Positions 35,746 to 44,406 of a stretch of 64,000 nt of DNA are shown here, in pieces; the first letter of the stretch is position 1, and each line of letters begins with the position of its first letter. The notes beneath the pieces were generated by a model, which was not told where the DNA came from, made no database searches, and saw nothing but the letters and a program-made list of their open reading frames with translations. The DNA is from Sphingomonas sp. Leaf343. Lineage in GTDB: Bacteria; Pseudomonadota; Alphaproteobacteria; Sphingomonadales; Sphingomonadaceae. The position numbers were made by a program, and so were the translations under genes. Location of the stretch: the NCBI RefSeq assembly GCF_001423765.1, contig NZ_LMPG01000012.1, positions 30,399-94,398 on the forward strand, in the 5' to 3' direction.

Positions 35746-36507
35746 ATGTCCTCGTCCACCGAACGCCCCCGCGCCGTCCTCTACCGCATGGCGATGGACC
35801 GGCACGTTTGCCCCTACGGGCTTAAGGCGAGACATCTTCTGCGTCGCCATGGCTATGCCGTCGACGACCGCCTGCTCCACACGCGCGAGGACACCGACGC
35901 GTTCAAGGCGGAACACGGCGTCCGCACCACGCCGCAGATCTTCATCGACGGCGTCCGTATCGGCGGCCACAATGACCTCCGCCGACATCTCGGCCTGTTC
36001 GTGCCCGATCCGAAGGCGACCAGCTACACGCCGGTCGCGGCGCTGTTCGCCGTCACCGCACTGATGGCGCTCGCGGCCGGTCAGGCGGCGTTCGGCACAC
36101 CCTTCACCCTTCGCACGGCGGAATGGTTCGTCGCCTTCAGCATGACCGTGCTGGCGCTGATGAAGCTGCAGAACATCGAGAGTTTCGCGACGATGTTCCT
36201 CAACTACGACCTGCTCGCCCGGCATTGGGTGCCCTATGCCCGGGTCTATCCCTTCGCGGAGAGACTGGCCGGCATCCTGATGATCGCCGGTGTGCTGACA
36301 TGGCTGTCCGTCCCGATCGCGTTGGTCATCGGCTCAATCGGCGCGGTGTCCGTCGTCAAGGCGGTCTATATCGACCGGCGCGACCTGAAATGCGCCTGTG
36401 TCGGCGGGTCGAGCAACGTGCCGCTCGGATTCCTGTCGCTGACCGAGAACCTGATGATGGTCGCGATGGCGGTGTGGATGGCCGTCGGCGCTCACCCGAT
36501 GCCCTGA
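35746..36507 (+). CDS. Glutaredoxin-MauE fusion membrane protein
   Basis: A 253-residue protein. Residues 9-85 are a glutaredoxin domain with C22-P-Y-G, a monothiol variant of CPYC, then RTTPQIFIDGVRIGG with the cis-proline and glutathione-binding loop. Four hydrophobic helices follow and belong to the MauE/DoxX-type redox family, with the cysteine pair C216-A-C218 in LKCACVGG. The combination suggests a membrane redox relay using cytoplasmic glutathione. It is the target gene of the MerR promoter. The start has only a weak ribosome-binding site. Whether it reduces metals or protein thiols is unknown. Confidence 0.85.
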   Translation: MSSSTERPRAVLYRMAMDRHVCPYGLKARHLLRRHGYAVDDRLLHTREDTDAFKAEHGVRTTPQIFIDGVRIGGHNDLRRHLGLFVPDPKATSYTPVAALFAVTALMALAAGQAAFGTPFTLRTAEWFVAFSMTVLALMKLQNIESFATMFLNYDLLARHWVPYARVYPFAERLAGILMIAGVLTWLSVPIALVIGSIGAVSVVKAVYIDRRDLKCACVGGSSNVPLGFLSLTENLMMVAMAVWMAVGAHPMP

Positions 36508-36538
36508 CCGCCTGCGCGCCGGATACACGGTACGGGTT

Positions 36539-37432
36539 TCAGACCGCGACATCCGCCTTGATCGCGGGATGGGGATCATATCCCGTCAGTTCGAAATCCT
36601 CGATGCGGTAATCGTCGATCGAGGCGGCGTGCCGGATCAGGCGAAGCCGCGGCGCGGGTCTCGGCGTCCGGCTCAGCAGCTCGTGCGCCTGCTCGACATG
36701 GTTCAGGTACAGGTGGACGTCGCCGCCGTTCCAGATCAGTTCGCCCGGCGTCAGGCCCGCCTGCTGCGCCAGCATCAGCATCAATGCGGAGGCTCCCACC
36801 CAGTTGAACGGCGTGCCCAGGAAATGGTCGGCGCTCCTCTGGAACAGCAGGCAGCTCAGCTTGCCGTCGCGGACGAAGAACTGATAGACCATGTGACAGG
36901 GCGGCAGCGCCATCTCCGGCAGGTCGGCGACGTTCCATCCGTGGAACAGGATACGGCGGCTGGTCGGCGCTTCCCGCAGCAGCCTGATGACGGTCGCGAC
37001 CTGATCGATGACGCCGCCCTTGCCGTCATCCCAGCGCCGCCATTGCTTGCCATAGACCGGGCCCAGCTCGCCCCACCGCGCCGCGAACGCCTCGTCCGCG
37101 ACGATCTTCCGCTCGAACTCGGTCTGGTCGATATCCGTCCCGGTCTCGGCGCGGTACCGGGCCAGCGGCCAGTCCGTCCAGATGCCCACCTTGCTGGTGA
37201 CGAGCGGCCGGATGTTCGTGCTGCCGGTCAGGAACCACAGCATTTCCTTCACGGCCAGCTTCCAGGCCACCCGCTTCCCGGAAACCACCGGCACCTCTCC
37301 GTTGGACAGATCGAACCGGGCAGTGACTCCGAAAAACGATCGCGTACCGACTCCGGTGCGCTCGGTCCGGACATCTCCGTGTTCGAGGATGGCGCGCAGG
37401 ATGGCACCATATTGGTCGTCGACACTCGCCAT
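36539..37432 (-). CDS. thyA: Thymidylate synthase
   Basis: A 297-residue enzyme that methylates dUMP to dTMP using methylene-tetrahydrofolate. The catalytic cysteine is C179 in LPPCHMVYQFFV; the phosphate-binding TSRRILFHGWN and the substrate-binding QRSADHFLGTPFNW and NGGDVHLYLNH segments are present. A GGAG six bases before ATG supports the start at 37432. Its product needs folA for recycling; that gene lies 4.3 kb away on the same strand with the metal block in between. Confidence 0.96.
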   Translation of the reverse strand: MASVDDQYGAILRAILEHGDVRTERTGVGTRSFFGVTARFDLSNGEVPVVSGKRVAWKLAVKEMLWFLTGSTNIRPLVTSKVGIWTDWPLARYRAETGTDIDQTEFERKIVADEAFAARWGELGPVYGKQWRRWDDGKGGVIDQVATVIRLLREAPTSRRILFHGWNVADLPEMALPPCHMVYQFFVRDGKLSCLLFQRSADHFLGTPFNWVGASALMLMLAQQAGLTPGELIWNGGDVHLYLNHVEQAHELLSRTPRPAPRLRLIRHAASIDDYRIEDFELTGYDPHPAIKADVAV

Positions 37433-37615
37433 AACGGACTCCAGGCAAACAGGCGGGCCACACGTAGGACGCGCCGCGTGTGCGTCGATCATCATAGCGG
37501 CTGTTCCAGTCAAGGTGGCACGCCACCGGCCCCAGGCCGACCAGCGACTTTCATCGGATCGGTTCCGGACCTATCTGGCGCAGCGTCGCACGGCGAAGCG
37601 CGTCAGGCTCCATCG

Positions 37616-38014
37616 ATGCCGATCGTTCCCGACGTCACCCCGCGAAAGCTCGTTTTCACCCTTGAAGATGCCTCGCGCCTGTTCACCTCCCTGCGCGACC
37701 AGCCGAACGAGATGGCGGCGGTAGTCTTTTTATCTCCGGAACGGAGGATTCTCGGGATGCGCCATCTGGCGGGGCTGGATAGCAGCGTCACACTGCCGGT
37801 GCGGACGATCGCCCGTGAGGCACTTCGGTTGGACGCGAAGCTGGCTATCCTCGCGCATAATCATCCCGCGGGCGACGCGACACCCAGTCCCGACGACATT
37901 CTGGCGACACGGCTCCTGGCGAGCGGTCTGTCGGCCGTGGGCGTGACCTTGATCGACCATCTGGTCATCGCGCGCGAGGGCGTCACCAGCTTCGCGGCGC
38001 TTGGCTATCTTTGA
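37616..38014 (+). CDS. Stand-alone JAB/RadC-type domain protein
   Basis: A 132-residue protein that matches only the C-terminal JAMM domain of RadC: AILAHNHPAGDATPSPDDI carries the His-x-His and Asp metal ligands, followed by LLASGLSAVGVTLIDHLVI. The N-terminal helix-hairpin-helix part of full-length RadC (about 220 residues) is missing. The family is metal-binding; its role is unclear. It lies 183 bases from the divergent thyA and its end overlaps the convergent methyltransferase by 10 bases. Confidence 0.8.
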   Translation: MPIVPDVTPRKLVFTLEDASRLFTSLRDQPNEMAAVVFLSPERRILGMRHLAGLDSSVTLPVRTIAREALRLDAKLAILAHNHPAGDATPSPDDILATRLLASGLSAVGVTLIDHLVIAREGVTSFAALGYL

Positions 38015-38757
38015 GCGGCGGAGCGCGGCGCTTCGTTCAATGCCGGCGGAGCAAGCTGACAACGCCTGATCGTCTCGGGGTCGGGCCGCGGTCCTTGAGG
38101 ACGGAAGGTCGCCAGATACCCACCGGCCGACGGCAGGTTTTCCATCGACACCCGCCGATATCCCACAGCGGCGAACTCGCAGGCGAGCAACGCGGGCGGC
38201 GTGCCGTGGTTCTGCGTGGCACGATCGGCGTCGACCACGACCACCAGCCCGTCCGGCTTCAATGAGGGACGCAGCCGCCACAGGAACTCATAGGGCTGCT
38301 CGATCTCATGATACATGTGCACCATCAGCACGCGGTCGAAGCTGTTCTCGGGCAGCTTCGGATCGGCCGGCGTCCCGAGCCGGACGCTCACATTGTCCAG
38401 CCGTTCGCGCGCGACGCGTTCGGCCAATTCGTCACGGACCGAGGCGAAGATGTCCTCCGCCAGCACCCGTCCGTCCTCGCCGACCCGCGCCGCGAGGCGG
38501 ATGGTGTAATAGCCCTCGCCCGCGCCGATATCGGCCACCGTCATGCCGGGCCGGATCGACGCACGGTCCATTACCTGCGACGCCTCGCGCAGGCGGTCGC
38601 GTGCTTCCTCGTTCGACCATCGGCTGGATACGATATGCGCCACGGGGCGGTCCGCGGCGGGAAACGGCCCCGGCTGCTCCGGCTCGCGTTTGATGAGCGG
38701 CTTGGAGCCGTCACAGGCCCCCAACAGCGTCAGCGCGAGGAGAGCGGCGGCGCGCAT
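38005..38757 (-). CDS. SAM-dependent methyltransferase with lipoprotein-like signal
   Basis: A 250-residue class I methyltransferase. The SAM-binding motif is ADIGAGEGYYTIRLAARVG, with later DRVLMVHMYHEIEQPYEFL and GLVVVVDAD. The N-terminus (MRAAALLALTLLGAC) is a signal peptide with a lipobox, so it is predicted to be a lipoprotein outside the cytoplasm, which is odd because SAM is cytoplasmic. The start overlaps the prfB stop by one base (TGATG). A short non-secreted start cannot be excluded, but the first usable in-frame ATG gives the lipobox. Confidence 0.82.
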   Translation of the reverse strand: MRAAALLALTLLGACDGSKPLIKREPEQPGPFPAADRPVAHIVSSRWSNEEARDRLREASQVMDRASIRPGMTVADIGAGEGYYTIRLAARVGEDGRVLAEDIFASVRDELAERVARERLDNVSVRLGTPADPKLPENSFDRVLMVHMYHEIEQPYEFLWRLRPSLKPDGLVVVVDADRATQNHGTPPALLACEFAAVGYRRVSMENLPSAGGYLATFRPQGPRPDPETIRRCQLAPPALNEAPRSAAQR

Positions 38758-39884
38758 CAATCGACATCCTCCACTTCCGCGACTTCGCCGGTCACCCGCT
38801 GCGACAGCGCCGCGGCCATGAACGCGTCGAGATCGCCGTCGAGCACGTCGCCCGGTGCGGTCGAGGTCACGCCGGTACGCAGATCCTTCACCATCTGATA
38901 GGGTTGCAGGACATAGCTACGGATCTGGTGACCCCAGCCGATATCGGTCTTGCTCGCATTTTCCGCATTGGCGGCCTGCTCGCGGATCGCAAGCTCGCGT
39001 TCGTAGAGGCGGGCGCGAAGCTGGTTGTATGCCTCTGCCTTGTTCTTGTGCTGCGAACGCTGGTTCTGGCACTGTACGACGATGCCGGTCGGTATGTGCG
39101 TGATCCGCACCGCAGAATCGGTCGTGTTGATGTGCTGACCACCGGCACCAGACGCGCGATACGTATCGATCCGCAAGTCCGATTCGTTGTACTCGACCTC
39201 GATGTTGTCGTCGACGACCGGATAGACCCAGACGCTGGCGAAGGACGTATGCCGCCGCGCCGCGGAATCGTAGGGACTGATGCGGACGAGGCGATGCACG
39301 CCGCTCTCGGTCTTCGCGTAGCCATAGGCGTTCTCGCCCTTCAGCAGCAGCGTCGCGGACTTGATGCCGGCCTGTTCCCCCGAATGCTGGTCGACCAGTT
39401 CGACCTTCAGCCCGTGCCGCTCCGCCCAGCGCGTGTACATGCGGCTGAGCATGCCGGCCCAGTCCTGGCTCTCGGTACCGCCCGCGCCGGCATTGACCTC
39501 GATATAGGTGTCGTTGGCGTCGGCCTCGCCCGCCAGCAGCGCCTTCACCTTGTCGCGGTCGGCACGCGCGGCAAGATCGGCAAGCGCGGTGACGCCCTCG
39601 TCCGCCAGCTCCTGATCGCCCTCGACCTCGGCCAGTTCTATCAGTTCGACGGTGCCGGCCAGTTCGCTTTCGATCGCGCGCGTCGCACCGATCGCCTCGT
39701 CCAGCCGGCGACGCTCGCGCATCACCTCCTGCGCCGCCTTCGGATCGTTCCAGAGCGCCTGGTCCTCGACACGCGCGTTCAGCTCGTCGAGCCGGCGAAG
39801 CGCGCGGTCCCAATCGAGGAACCGGCGCAGCAAAGCCAGCGCGTCGTTGATGCTGTCGACATGGGCCTGCGCTTCGGCGCGCAT
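38757..39884 (-). CDS. prfB: Peptide chain release factor 2
   Basis: A 375-residue release factor that reads UGA and UAA. The GGQ motif that enters the peptidyl-transferase centre is at residues 248-250. The codon-recognition motif reads SPY (HRLVRISPYDSAARRHTSF) rather than the SPF of E. coli. There is no programmed frameshift: the frame runs uninterrupted from the start MRAEAQAHV, which has GGAGAG upstream. The methyltransferase gene overlaps its stop. PBP1A lies upstream on the same strand. Confidence 0.95.
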   Translation of the reverse strand: MRAEAQAHVDSINDALALLRRFLDWDRALRRLDELNARVEDQALWNDPKAAQEVMRERRRLDEAIGATRAIESELAGTVELIELAEVEGDQELADEGVTALADLAARADRDKVKALLAGEADANDTYIEVNAGAGGTESQDWAGMLSRMYTRWAERHGLKVELVDQHSGEQAGIKSATLLLKGENAYGYAKTESGVHRLVRISPYDSAARRHTSFASVWVYPVVDDNIEVEYNESDLRIDTYRASGAGGQHINTTDSAVRITHIPTGIVVQCQNQRSQHKNKAEAYNQLRARLYERELAIREQAANAENASKTDIGWGHQIRSYVLQPYQMVKDLRTGVTSTAPGDVLDGDLDAFMAAALSQRVTGEVAEVEDVD

Positions 39885-39946
39885 TGATACTCTCCAGTGG
39901 GTCGGGAACGCGCCGGACCGGCGCATCCGCGATATAGGAACTGCGG

Positions 39947-42448
39947 CTAGTAGATTCCGCCTTCCCTTTGCAAGAAATCGCTGTCGCGCGGTGCCTGTGT
40001 GGCCGCTGCGGTCGGGCCGACCGTGGGCGCGGCATCAGTACGGCGGGCACGGCGACGGGGTTCGGTTTCGGGCTTGAACGCTTCCCAGATCACCGCCGCC
40101 TTGGGGTCGGTGTCGGTCGGGAAGGTGCCGAACACCGGCTTTCCGCTGCCACGATCGATGCGGACCATGCGAATGCCGGCGGGGGCGCGGAACGGCAGCT
40201 TTTCCAGCCCGTCATAGGCGTTCGTCGCGAATTGTTTGAAGATCGGCGCAGCGAACGTACCGCCCTGTACCGCGCCGCCCAGATTCCGGGGGGTGTCGTA
40301 CCCGATGTAAAGACCGCCGACGAATTGCGGGGTGCCGCCGATGAACCACACATCGGTCGGGCCGGTGGTGGTGCCGGTCTTGCCGAACATCGGGCGGTCG
40401 AGGTCGCGCAGAACCGTGGCCGTGCCGCGCTGGATCACGCCTTCGGTGATGTGGACCATCTGGTAGGCCGTCAACGGATCGATCACCTGCTTCTGCCGTA
40501 CCGCGGGACGCGGCATCGTGCGGCCGTTCCAGTCGGGCGCGTTGCAGCCGTCGCAGGGACGCCAGTTGTCGGGGAAGATCACCTTGCCACGCCGGTCCTG
40601 CACGAAATCGATCAGGCTGGGTGGTCCGCCACGGCCCTGATTGGCGAGGATCGAAAAGGCGTTCACCATCCGTTGCACCGTCGTCTCGCCGGCTCCCAGC
40701 GCGAACGACAGATAGGGCGAATAGTCGCCGATCCCCATCCGCTTCATCAAGGACACGATGCGCGGCATGCCGGTCTGCGCGGCGGCGCGCACGGTCATCA
40801 GGTTGCGCGACTGTTCGATGCCCCAGCGCATCGTATGCGGCCCCGCCCCGCGCATGTTGCCGAAGTTGCGGAAGCACTTCTGGCCCAGCCGCGCACCCTG
40901 ATAGACGCAGAACGGGCCGTCAACGATGATCGACGCGGGCGTCATGCCGTTCTCCAGAGCCGCGGAATAGACGATCGGCTTGATCGTCGAGCCGGGCTGT
41001 CGCATCGCCTGCGTCGCGCGATTGAACGCCTGAAGACGGGCGTCGAAGCCCCCCTGCATCGCCAGTACCCGGCCGGTGCCGGGCTCTTCCACGACGAAGC
41101 CGCCGGAGACGCGCGGCACGGAGCGGATCGCCCAGTCGTCGCCGGATGGCGCGACCGCGAGGATGTCCCCCGCCTTGATCGCGCCGAACGCGTTACCGCC
41201 GCCACCGCGCACCGGCATCTGCGCGGCCCAGCGTGGAAGCGTGCCCGTCGTGCCGTCGGAGAAGCCGATCGACCAGCCGCCATCCTCGCGCGCGATGGCG
41301 ATGCCGGCCCGCCAGTCCTTGTAATCCAGTCCGATATTCGTGTTGAGCAGCGGCTGGAGCCAGTTGTCGCCCTCGACGTCGACATGCCGCAGCGGGCCGG
41401 ACCAGCCGCGACCACTCTCGAACCGCATCAGGCCGTCGCGCAATGCCTCCTGCGCCAGATCCTGCAAGCGCGTGTCGAGCGACGAGCGAACCCAGAGCCC
41501 GCCCGAATAGACGCTGTATGGGCCATCCTTCGCCGACTCGCCGAAGCGGTCGATCAGCAGGCGACGGACCTCCTCGACGAAATAGCCGCCCTGCGACTCG
41601 AATTTGGGCGTGCGGCGCAGGATCGTGCCGAGCGGCTCGGCATTCGCCTCGGCGAATTGTGCCTGCGTGATGAAGCCGTTGCGCCGCATCTCTCGCAACA
41701 CATAGTTACGGCGTTCCAGCGCTCGTTCTGGATGGCGAACGGGGTCGTAGTTGGACGGCCCCTTGGGCAGGATGGCGAGGTACGCCATCTGCCCCAGACT
41801 GAGATCGGCCAGTTCCTTATCGAAATAGGCGTGGCTGGCCGCCTCGACGCCGAACGCGTTGCGACCGAGCGCGATCTGGTTGAGGTAGAGTTCCAGGATT
41901 TGCGGCTTGGTCAGCGTATCCTCGATCTTCCACGCCAGAATGGCCTCCCGCAGCTTGCGCGTGGGAGAATATTCGTTGCCGATCAGCAGGTTCTTCGCGA
42001 CCTGTTGTGTGATGGTGGAGCCGCCCTTGGCGCGGCGGCCGGTGCCCAGCTTCTGCGCATAGTCGAGGACCGCGCCGGCAAGACCCGGATAGTCGACGCC
42101 ATGATGCTCGAAGAAGGTCCGGTCCTCGGCCGCGAGAAACGCGCGGACCAGCATCGGCGGGTATTCCGCATAGGACAATTCGACGCGGCGTTCGCGGGCG
42201 TAGGACTGGATCGGCACACCGTCTGCGCCGCGCACGTTGGTCGGCAAGGGCGGTTCGTAGGTCCGCAACTGGTCGACCGACGGCAGGTCGCGGATGACGA
42301 GCAGCCATAGCAGGAACACGCCAGCCGCGGCGATCACCGCCAGTCCGGCGAGGAGCTTTACCCACCAGCGGCCCCACAGGCGCGCAAGGCGACCACCGGG
42401 TGGCCGGTCGTCGGGGATGTCGGAGGTGCTGGGGAACGCGGACGCCAT
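39947..42448 (-). CDS. mrcA: Penicillin-binding protein 1A (bifunctional)
   Basis: An 833-residue peptidoglycan synthase. A membrane anchor (WVKLLAGLAVIAAAGVFLLWLL) precedes the glycosyltransferase domain with the catalytic Glu in AAEDRTFFEHHGVDYPGL and GGSTITQQVAKNLL. The transpeptidase domain has SxxK in QPGSTIKPIV, SRN in EQSRNLMTVR and KTGT in FGKTGTTTGPTDVWF. An OB-like insertion lies between. It polymerises and crosslinks peptidoglycan at the inner membrane. It is upstream of prfB (62-base gap), and the amidase lies on its other side. Confidence 0.95.
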   Translation of the reverse strand: MASAFPSTSDIPDDRPPGGRLARLWGRWWVKLLAGLAVIAAAGVFLLWLLVIRDLPSVDQLRTYEPPLPTNVRGADGVPIQSYARERRVELSYAEYPPMLVRAFLAAEDRTFFEHHGVDYPGLAGAVLDYAQKLGTGRRAKGGSTITQQVAKNLLIGNEYSPTRKLREAILAWKIEDTLTKPQILELYLNQIALGRNAFGVEAASHAYFDKELADLSLGQMAYLAILPKGPSNYDPVRHPERALERRNYVLREMRRNGFITQAQFAEANAEPLGTILRRTPKFESQGGYFVEEVRRLLIDRFGESAKDGPYSVYSGGLWVRSSLDTRLQDLAQEALRDGLMRFESGRGWSGPLRHVDVEGDNWLQPLLNTNIGLDYKDWRAGIAIAREDGGWSIGFSDGTTGTLPRWAAQMPVRGGGGNAFGAIKAGDILAVAPSGDDWAIRSVPRVSGGFVVEEPGTGRVLAMQGGFDARLQAFNRATQAMRQPGSTIKPIVYSAALENGMTPASIIVDGPFCVYQGARLGQKCFRNFGNMRGAGPHTMRWGIEQSRNLMTVRAAAQTGMPRIVSLMKRMGIGDYSPYLSFALGAGETTVQRMVNAFSILANQGRGGPPSLIDFVQDRRGKVIFPDNWRPCDGCNAPDWNGRTMPRPAVRQKQVIDPLTAYQMVHITEGVIQRGTATVLRDLDRPMFGKTGTTTGPTDVWFIGGTPQFVGGLYIGYDTPRNLGGAVQGGTFAAPIFKQFATNAYDGLEKLPFRAPAGIRMVRIDRGSGKPVFGTFPTDTDPKAAVIWEAFKPETEPRRRARRTDAAPTVGPTAAATQAPRDSDFLQREGGIY

Positions 42449-42583
42449 ACTGTGGCGCGGCTTATACCAGCTTGGCGTCGCCTCGCCAGCGGTGTGATTC
42501 GCCGCATACTCCTCACGTCATGCCGAAACTGATCCGCACGACGGAAGACGGTGGGATGCGTCGGCTACGGGCAACAGCAATTG

Positions 42584-42617
42584 CCGACACTACTGAGATA
42601 TTTCGGATAGGTGTCGG
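42584..42617. repeat. Inverted repeat in the PBP1A/amidase gap
   Basis: Arms CCGACAC and GTGTCGG, with TA-flanked extensions, frame a 20-base AT-rich centre. The 271-base region between mrcA (start) and the amidase (stop) contains this and no gene. It could be a terminator for the amidase or an operator for mrcA; neither is established. Confidence 0.35.
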
Positions 42618-42719
42618 AAGGTTGGTCCAATGCAGCGTTCGGCAGCGTGCGCGCTAGACACGGTTCAAGGAGCAGCCTCGCTGTCGGCTGCGCCGTTGCC
42701 TTTCAGGACGGCGCGGCCG

Positions 42720-43937
42720 CTATCGTCCGACCATCCTGCGTGCGAAATGCACCTCGACGGCGCGGCGGACGCTTTCGGCGATCGCCTCCCGCCCCTCGTC
42801 GGAATCAAGGAAGGCGGCATCCTTGGGGTTGGAGATATAGCCTGTTTCGAACAGGATCGACGGCAGGTCGGGAGCCTTCAGAACCATCAGCGAGGCCATG
42901 CGGTGAAAGTTCGTCTTGGTCGGGATCAACGGCTTCGCCTCGCGGCCGAGCAGGCGGGCGAAGGTCGCCGAGTTGTTCATCGTCTCGCGCTGCGTCAGGT
43001 CGATCAGGATCGACGACACGTCCGCGCCGGCATCGCCGAGGTTCACGCCCGCGATCACGTCGGCCTTGTTCTCCCGCGCGGCGAGGCGCGCGGCTTCCTT
43101 GTCGGAGGCGACTTCGGACAGGGTATAGGCCGATGCGCCGGTCGCGGTCCCGCTGCCGACGCTGTCGCAATGGATCGATATGAACAGGCTGGCCCTCAGG
43201 CGGCGGGCGATACCATAGCGTTCGCGCAGGACGAGATATCTGTCGTTGTCGCGGGTCAGCGCGACGCGCACCCGGCCACCGTCGAGCAGCTCCTTGCGGA
43301 TGGCGCGCGCGATCTTCAGCGTCACGTCCTTCTCCCGCAGTTTCGTGACGGGGTTGATCGCGCCGGGATCGACGCCGCCATGCCCCGCATCGATCACGAC
43401 GAGCGGGCGGGTGTCGTCCCCCGCCACCTTCGGCAGCGATGGCGCCTTCCGCGCGGGCGGGACAGGCACCGTGACCTTGTATTGCGGTTTGGAGCCGAAT
43501 GAGAAGAAGTCGAGCGGTCCAGCGATACTGGCGGCGATGAAGCGGCCGTCATCGACGGGCCGCAACCTCAGCGTCAGTTCGCGGCCGCTAACGTCGAAGC
43601 CGCCGTCCGACACGATCACCGGCCGCACCAGATCGAAGACCAGTCGCCGGCCGCCATCCTCGCGGTGGACCGCGCCGACTGGGCCGGCAGGCGCGATCGA
43701 CAGGCCGCGTGGGGCGTTACCGACATCGACCGCGATCTGGCGCGGCTCGTCCAGCAACGTCGCGGCGGCATCCGTTGCGGGCGCGTCGAACCTGATGACG
43801 ATGCGCGCGCGATCGATCGATACGGAGGTGACTGTCGCGGCGAACGCCTGCGGTGCGATCGTCGCGTACGTCAGCGCGAGCGCCAGGGCCGCGCATCGCA
43901 TGCGCCGCCCATTGCTCCTGCCGTCGCCCCCGAACAT
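42720..43937 (-). CDS. N-acetylmuramoyl-L-alanine amidase (AmiC type)
   Basis: A 405-residue periplasmic enzyme. After a signal peptide ending in AFAA comes an AMIN domain (about residues 35-160; VSIDRARIVIRFDAP, LTLRLRPVDDGRF), which targets the septum. The amidase_3 domain carries the zinc ligands in IDAGHGGVDPGAIN, EKDVTL and ISIHCDSV and the catalytic Glu in FETGYISNP. It cuts peptides from glycan strands during cell separation. Start at 43937 or 43901; the latter has AGGAG about twelve bases upstream. Confidence 0.92.
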   Translation of the reverse strand: MFGGDGRSNGRRMRCAALALALTYATIAPQAFAATVTSVSIDRARIVIRFDAPATDAAATLLDEPRQIAVDVGNAPRGLSIAPAGPVGAVHREDGGRRLVFDLVRPVIVSDGGFDVSGRELTLRLRPVDDGRFIAASIAGPLDFFSFGSKPQYKVTVPVPPARKAPSLPKVAGDDTRPLVVIDAGHGGVDPGAINPVTKLREKDVTLKIARAIRKELLDGGRVRVALTRDNDRYLVLRERYGIARRLRASLFISIHCDSVGSGTATGASAYTLSEVASDKEAARLAARENKADVIAGVNLGDAGADVSSILIDLTQRETMNNSATFARLLGREAKPLIPTKTNFHRMASLMVLKAPDLPSILFETGYISNPKDAAFLDSDEGREAIAESVRRAVEVHFARRMVGR

Positions 43938-44087
43938 CCTGCCCGCCCCTGGTCGCGGTCCGGCGGCACTGGTGCGCCCGCCGGGACCGTATTTCGTCAC
44001 GCCTACCATAAATCCGCTGTACCGCCCTATGGTTAACGCAATCTTAGCCTTTACCGATCTATGCCGAGCCTCGCGGAAAAGCGCCGG

Positions 44088-44116
44088 TTGCGACGAACGG
44101 TTGGCAATGCTAGCTA
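44088..44116 (+). promoter_or_regulatory. Likely promoter of rne with a long leader
   Basis: TTGCGA (44088-44093) and TAGCTA (44111-44116) are separated by exactly 17 bases. Transcription starting near 44123 would give a leader of about 285 bases before the rne ATG. RNase E messages are often controlled by their own long 5' region. The rest of the 469-base gap (43938-44406) shows no gene. Confidence 0.45.
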
Positions 44117-44406
44117 TGGATTGCATCCGTGTGTCGGTCCAGACCGGTGCCGGTTCCGCGCGTCCGCCCGGTTGGCGGACATATTCCAGGTTGACGCTCG
44201 CATGACGCATTTCCCCCGCACGCCAGACCGCCCGGCCTTCGCCGGCGGGATTGGCGTGGCGCGGGAGCCGAACGGCCCACCGCCCCGGCGGCGTTCGCGA
44301 GCAGACGCATTCCTTGCAACAACGGCGACGCCGGCACCCTGCCGCGTCGCGACCAATCGTCGCGCGTTCCCCCCTCCGGGTGGCGGACGCGCGTGGAGAG
44401 CCATCA

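Noticed and set aside
35259..36507. Mercury resistance operon
   Set aside because: Despite the mer-like operator there is no merA, merT or merP, and the regulator lacks the Cys82-equivalent.
38757..39926. Programmed frameshift in prfB
   Set aside because: The frame is continuous from the ribosome-binding-site-supported start through the GGQ motif; there is no in-frame UGA near the start.
39968..42310. 780-codon open frame on the plus strand
   Set aside because: Antisense shadow of mrcA; no family motif.
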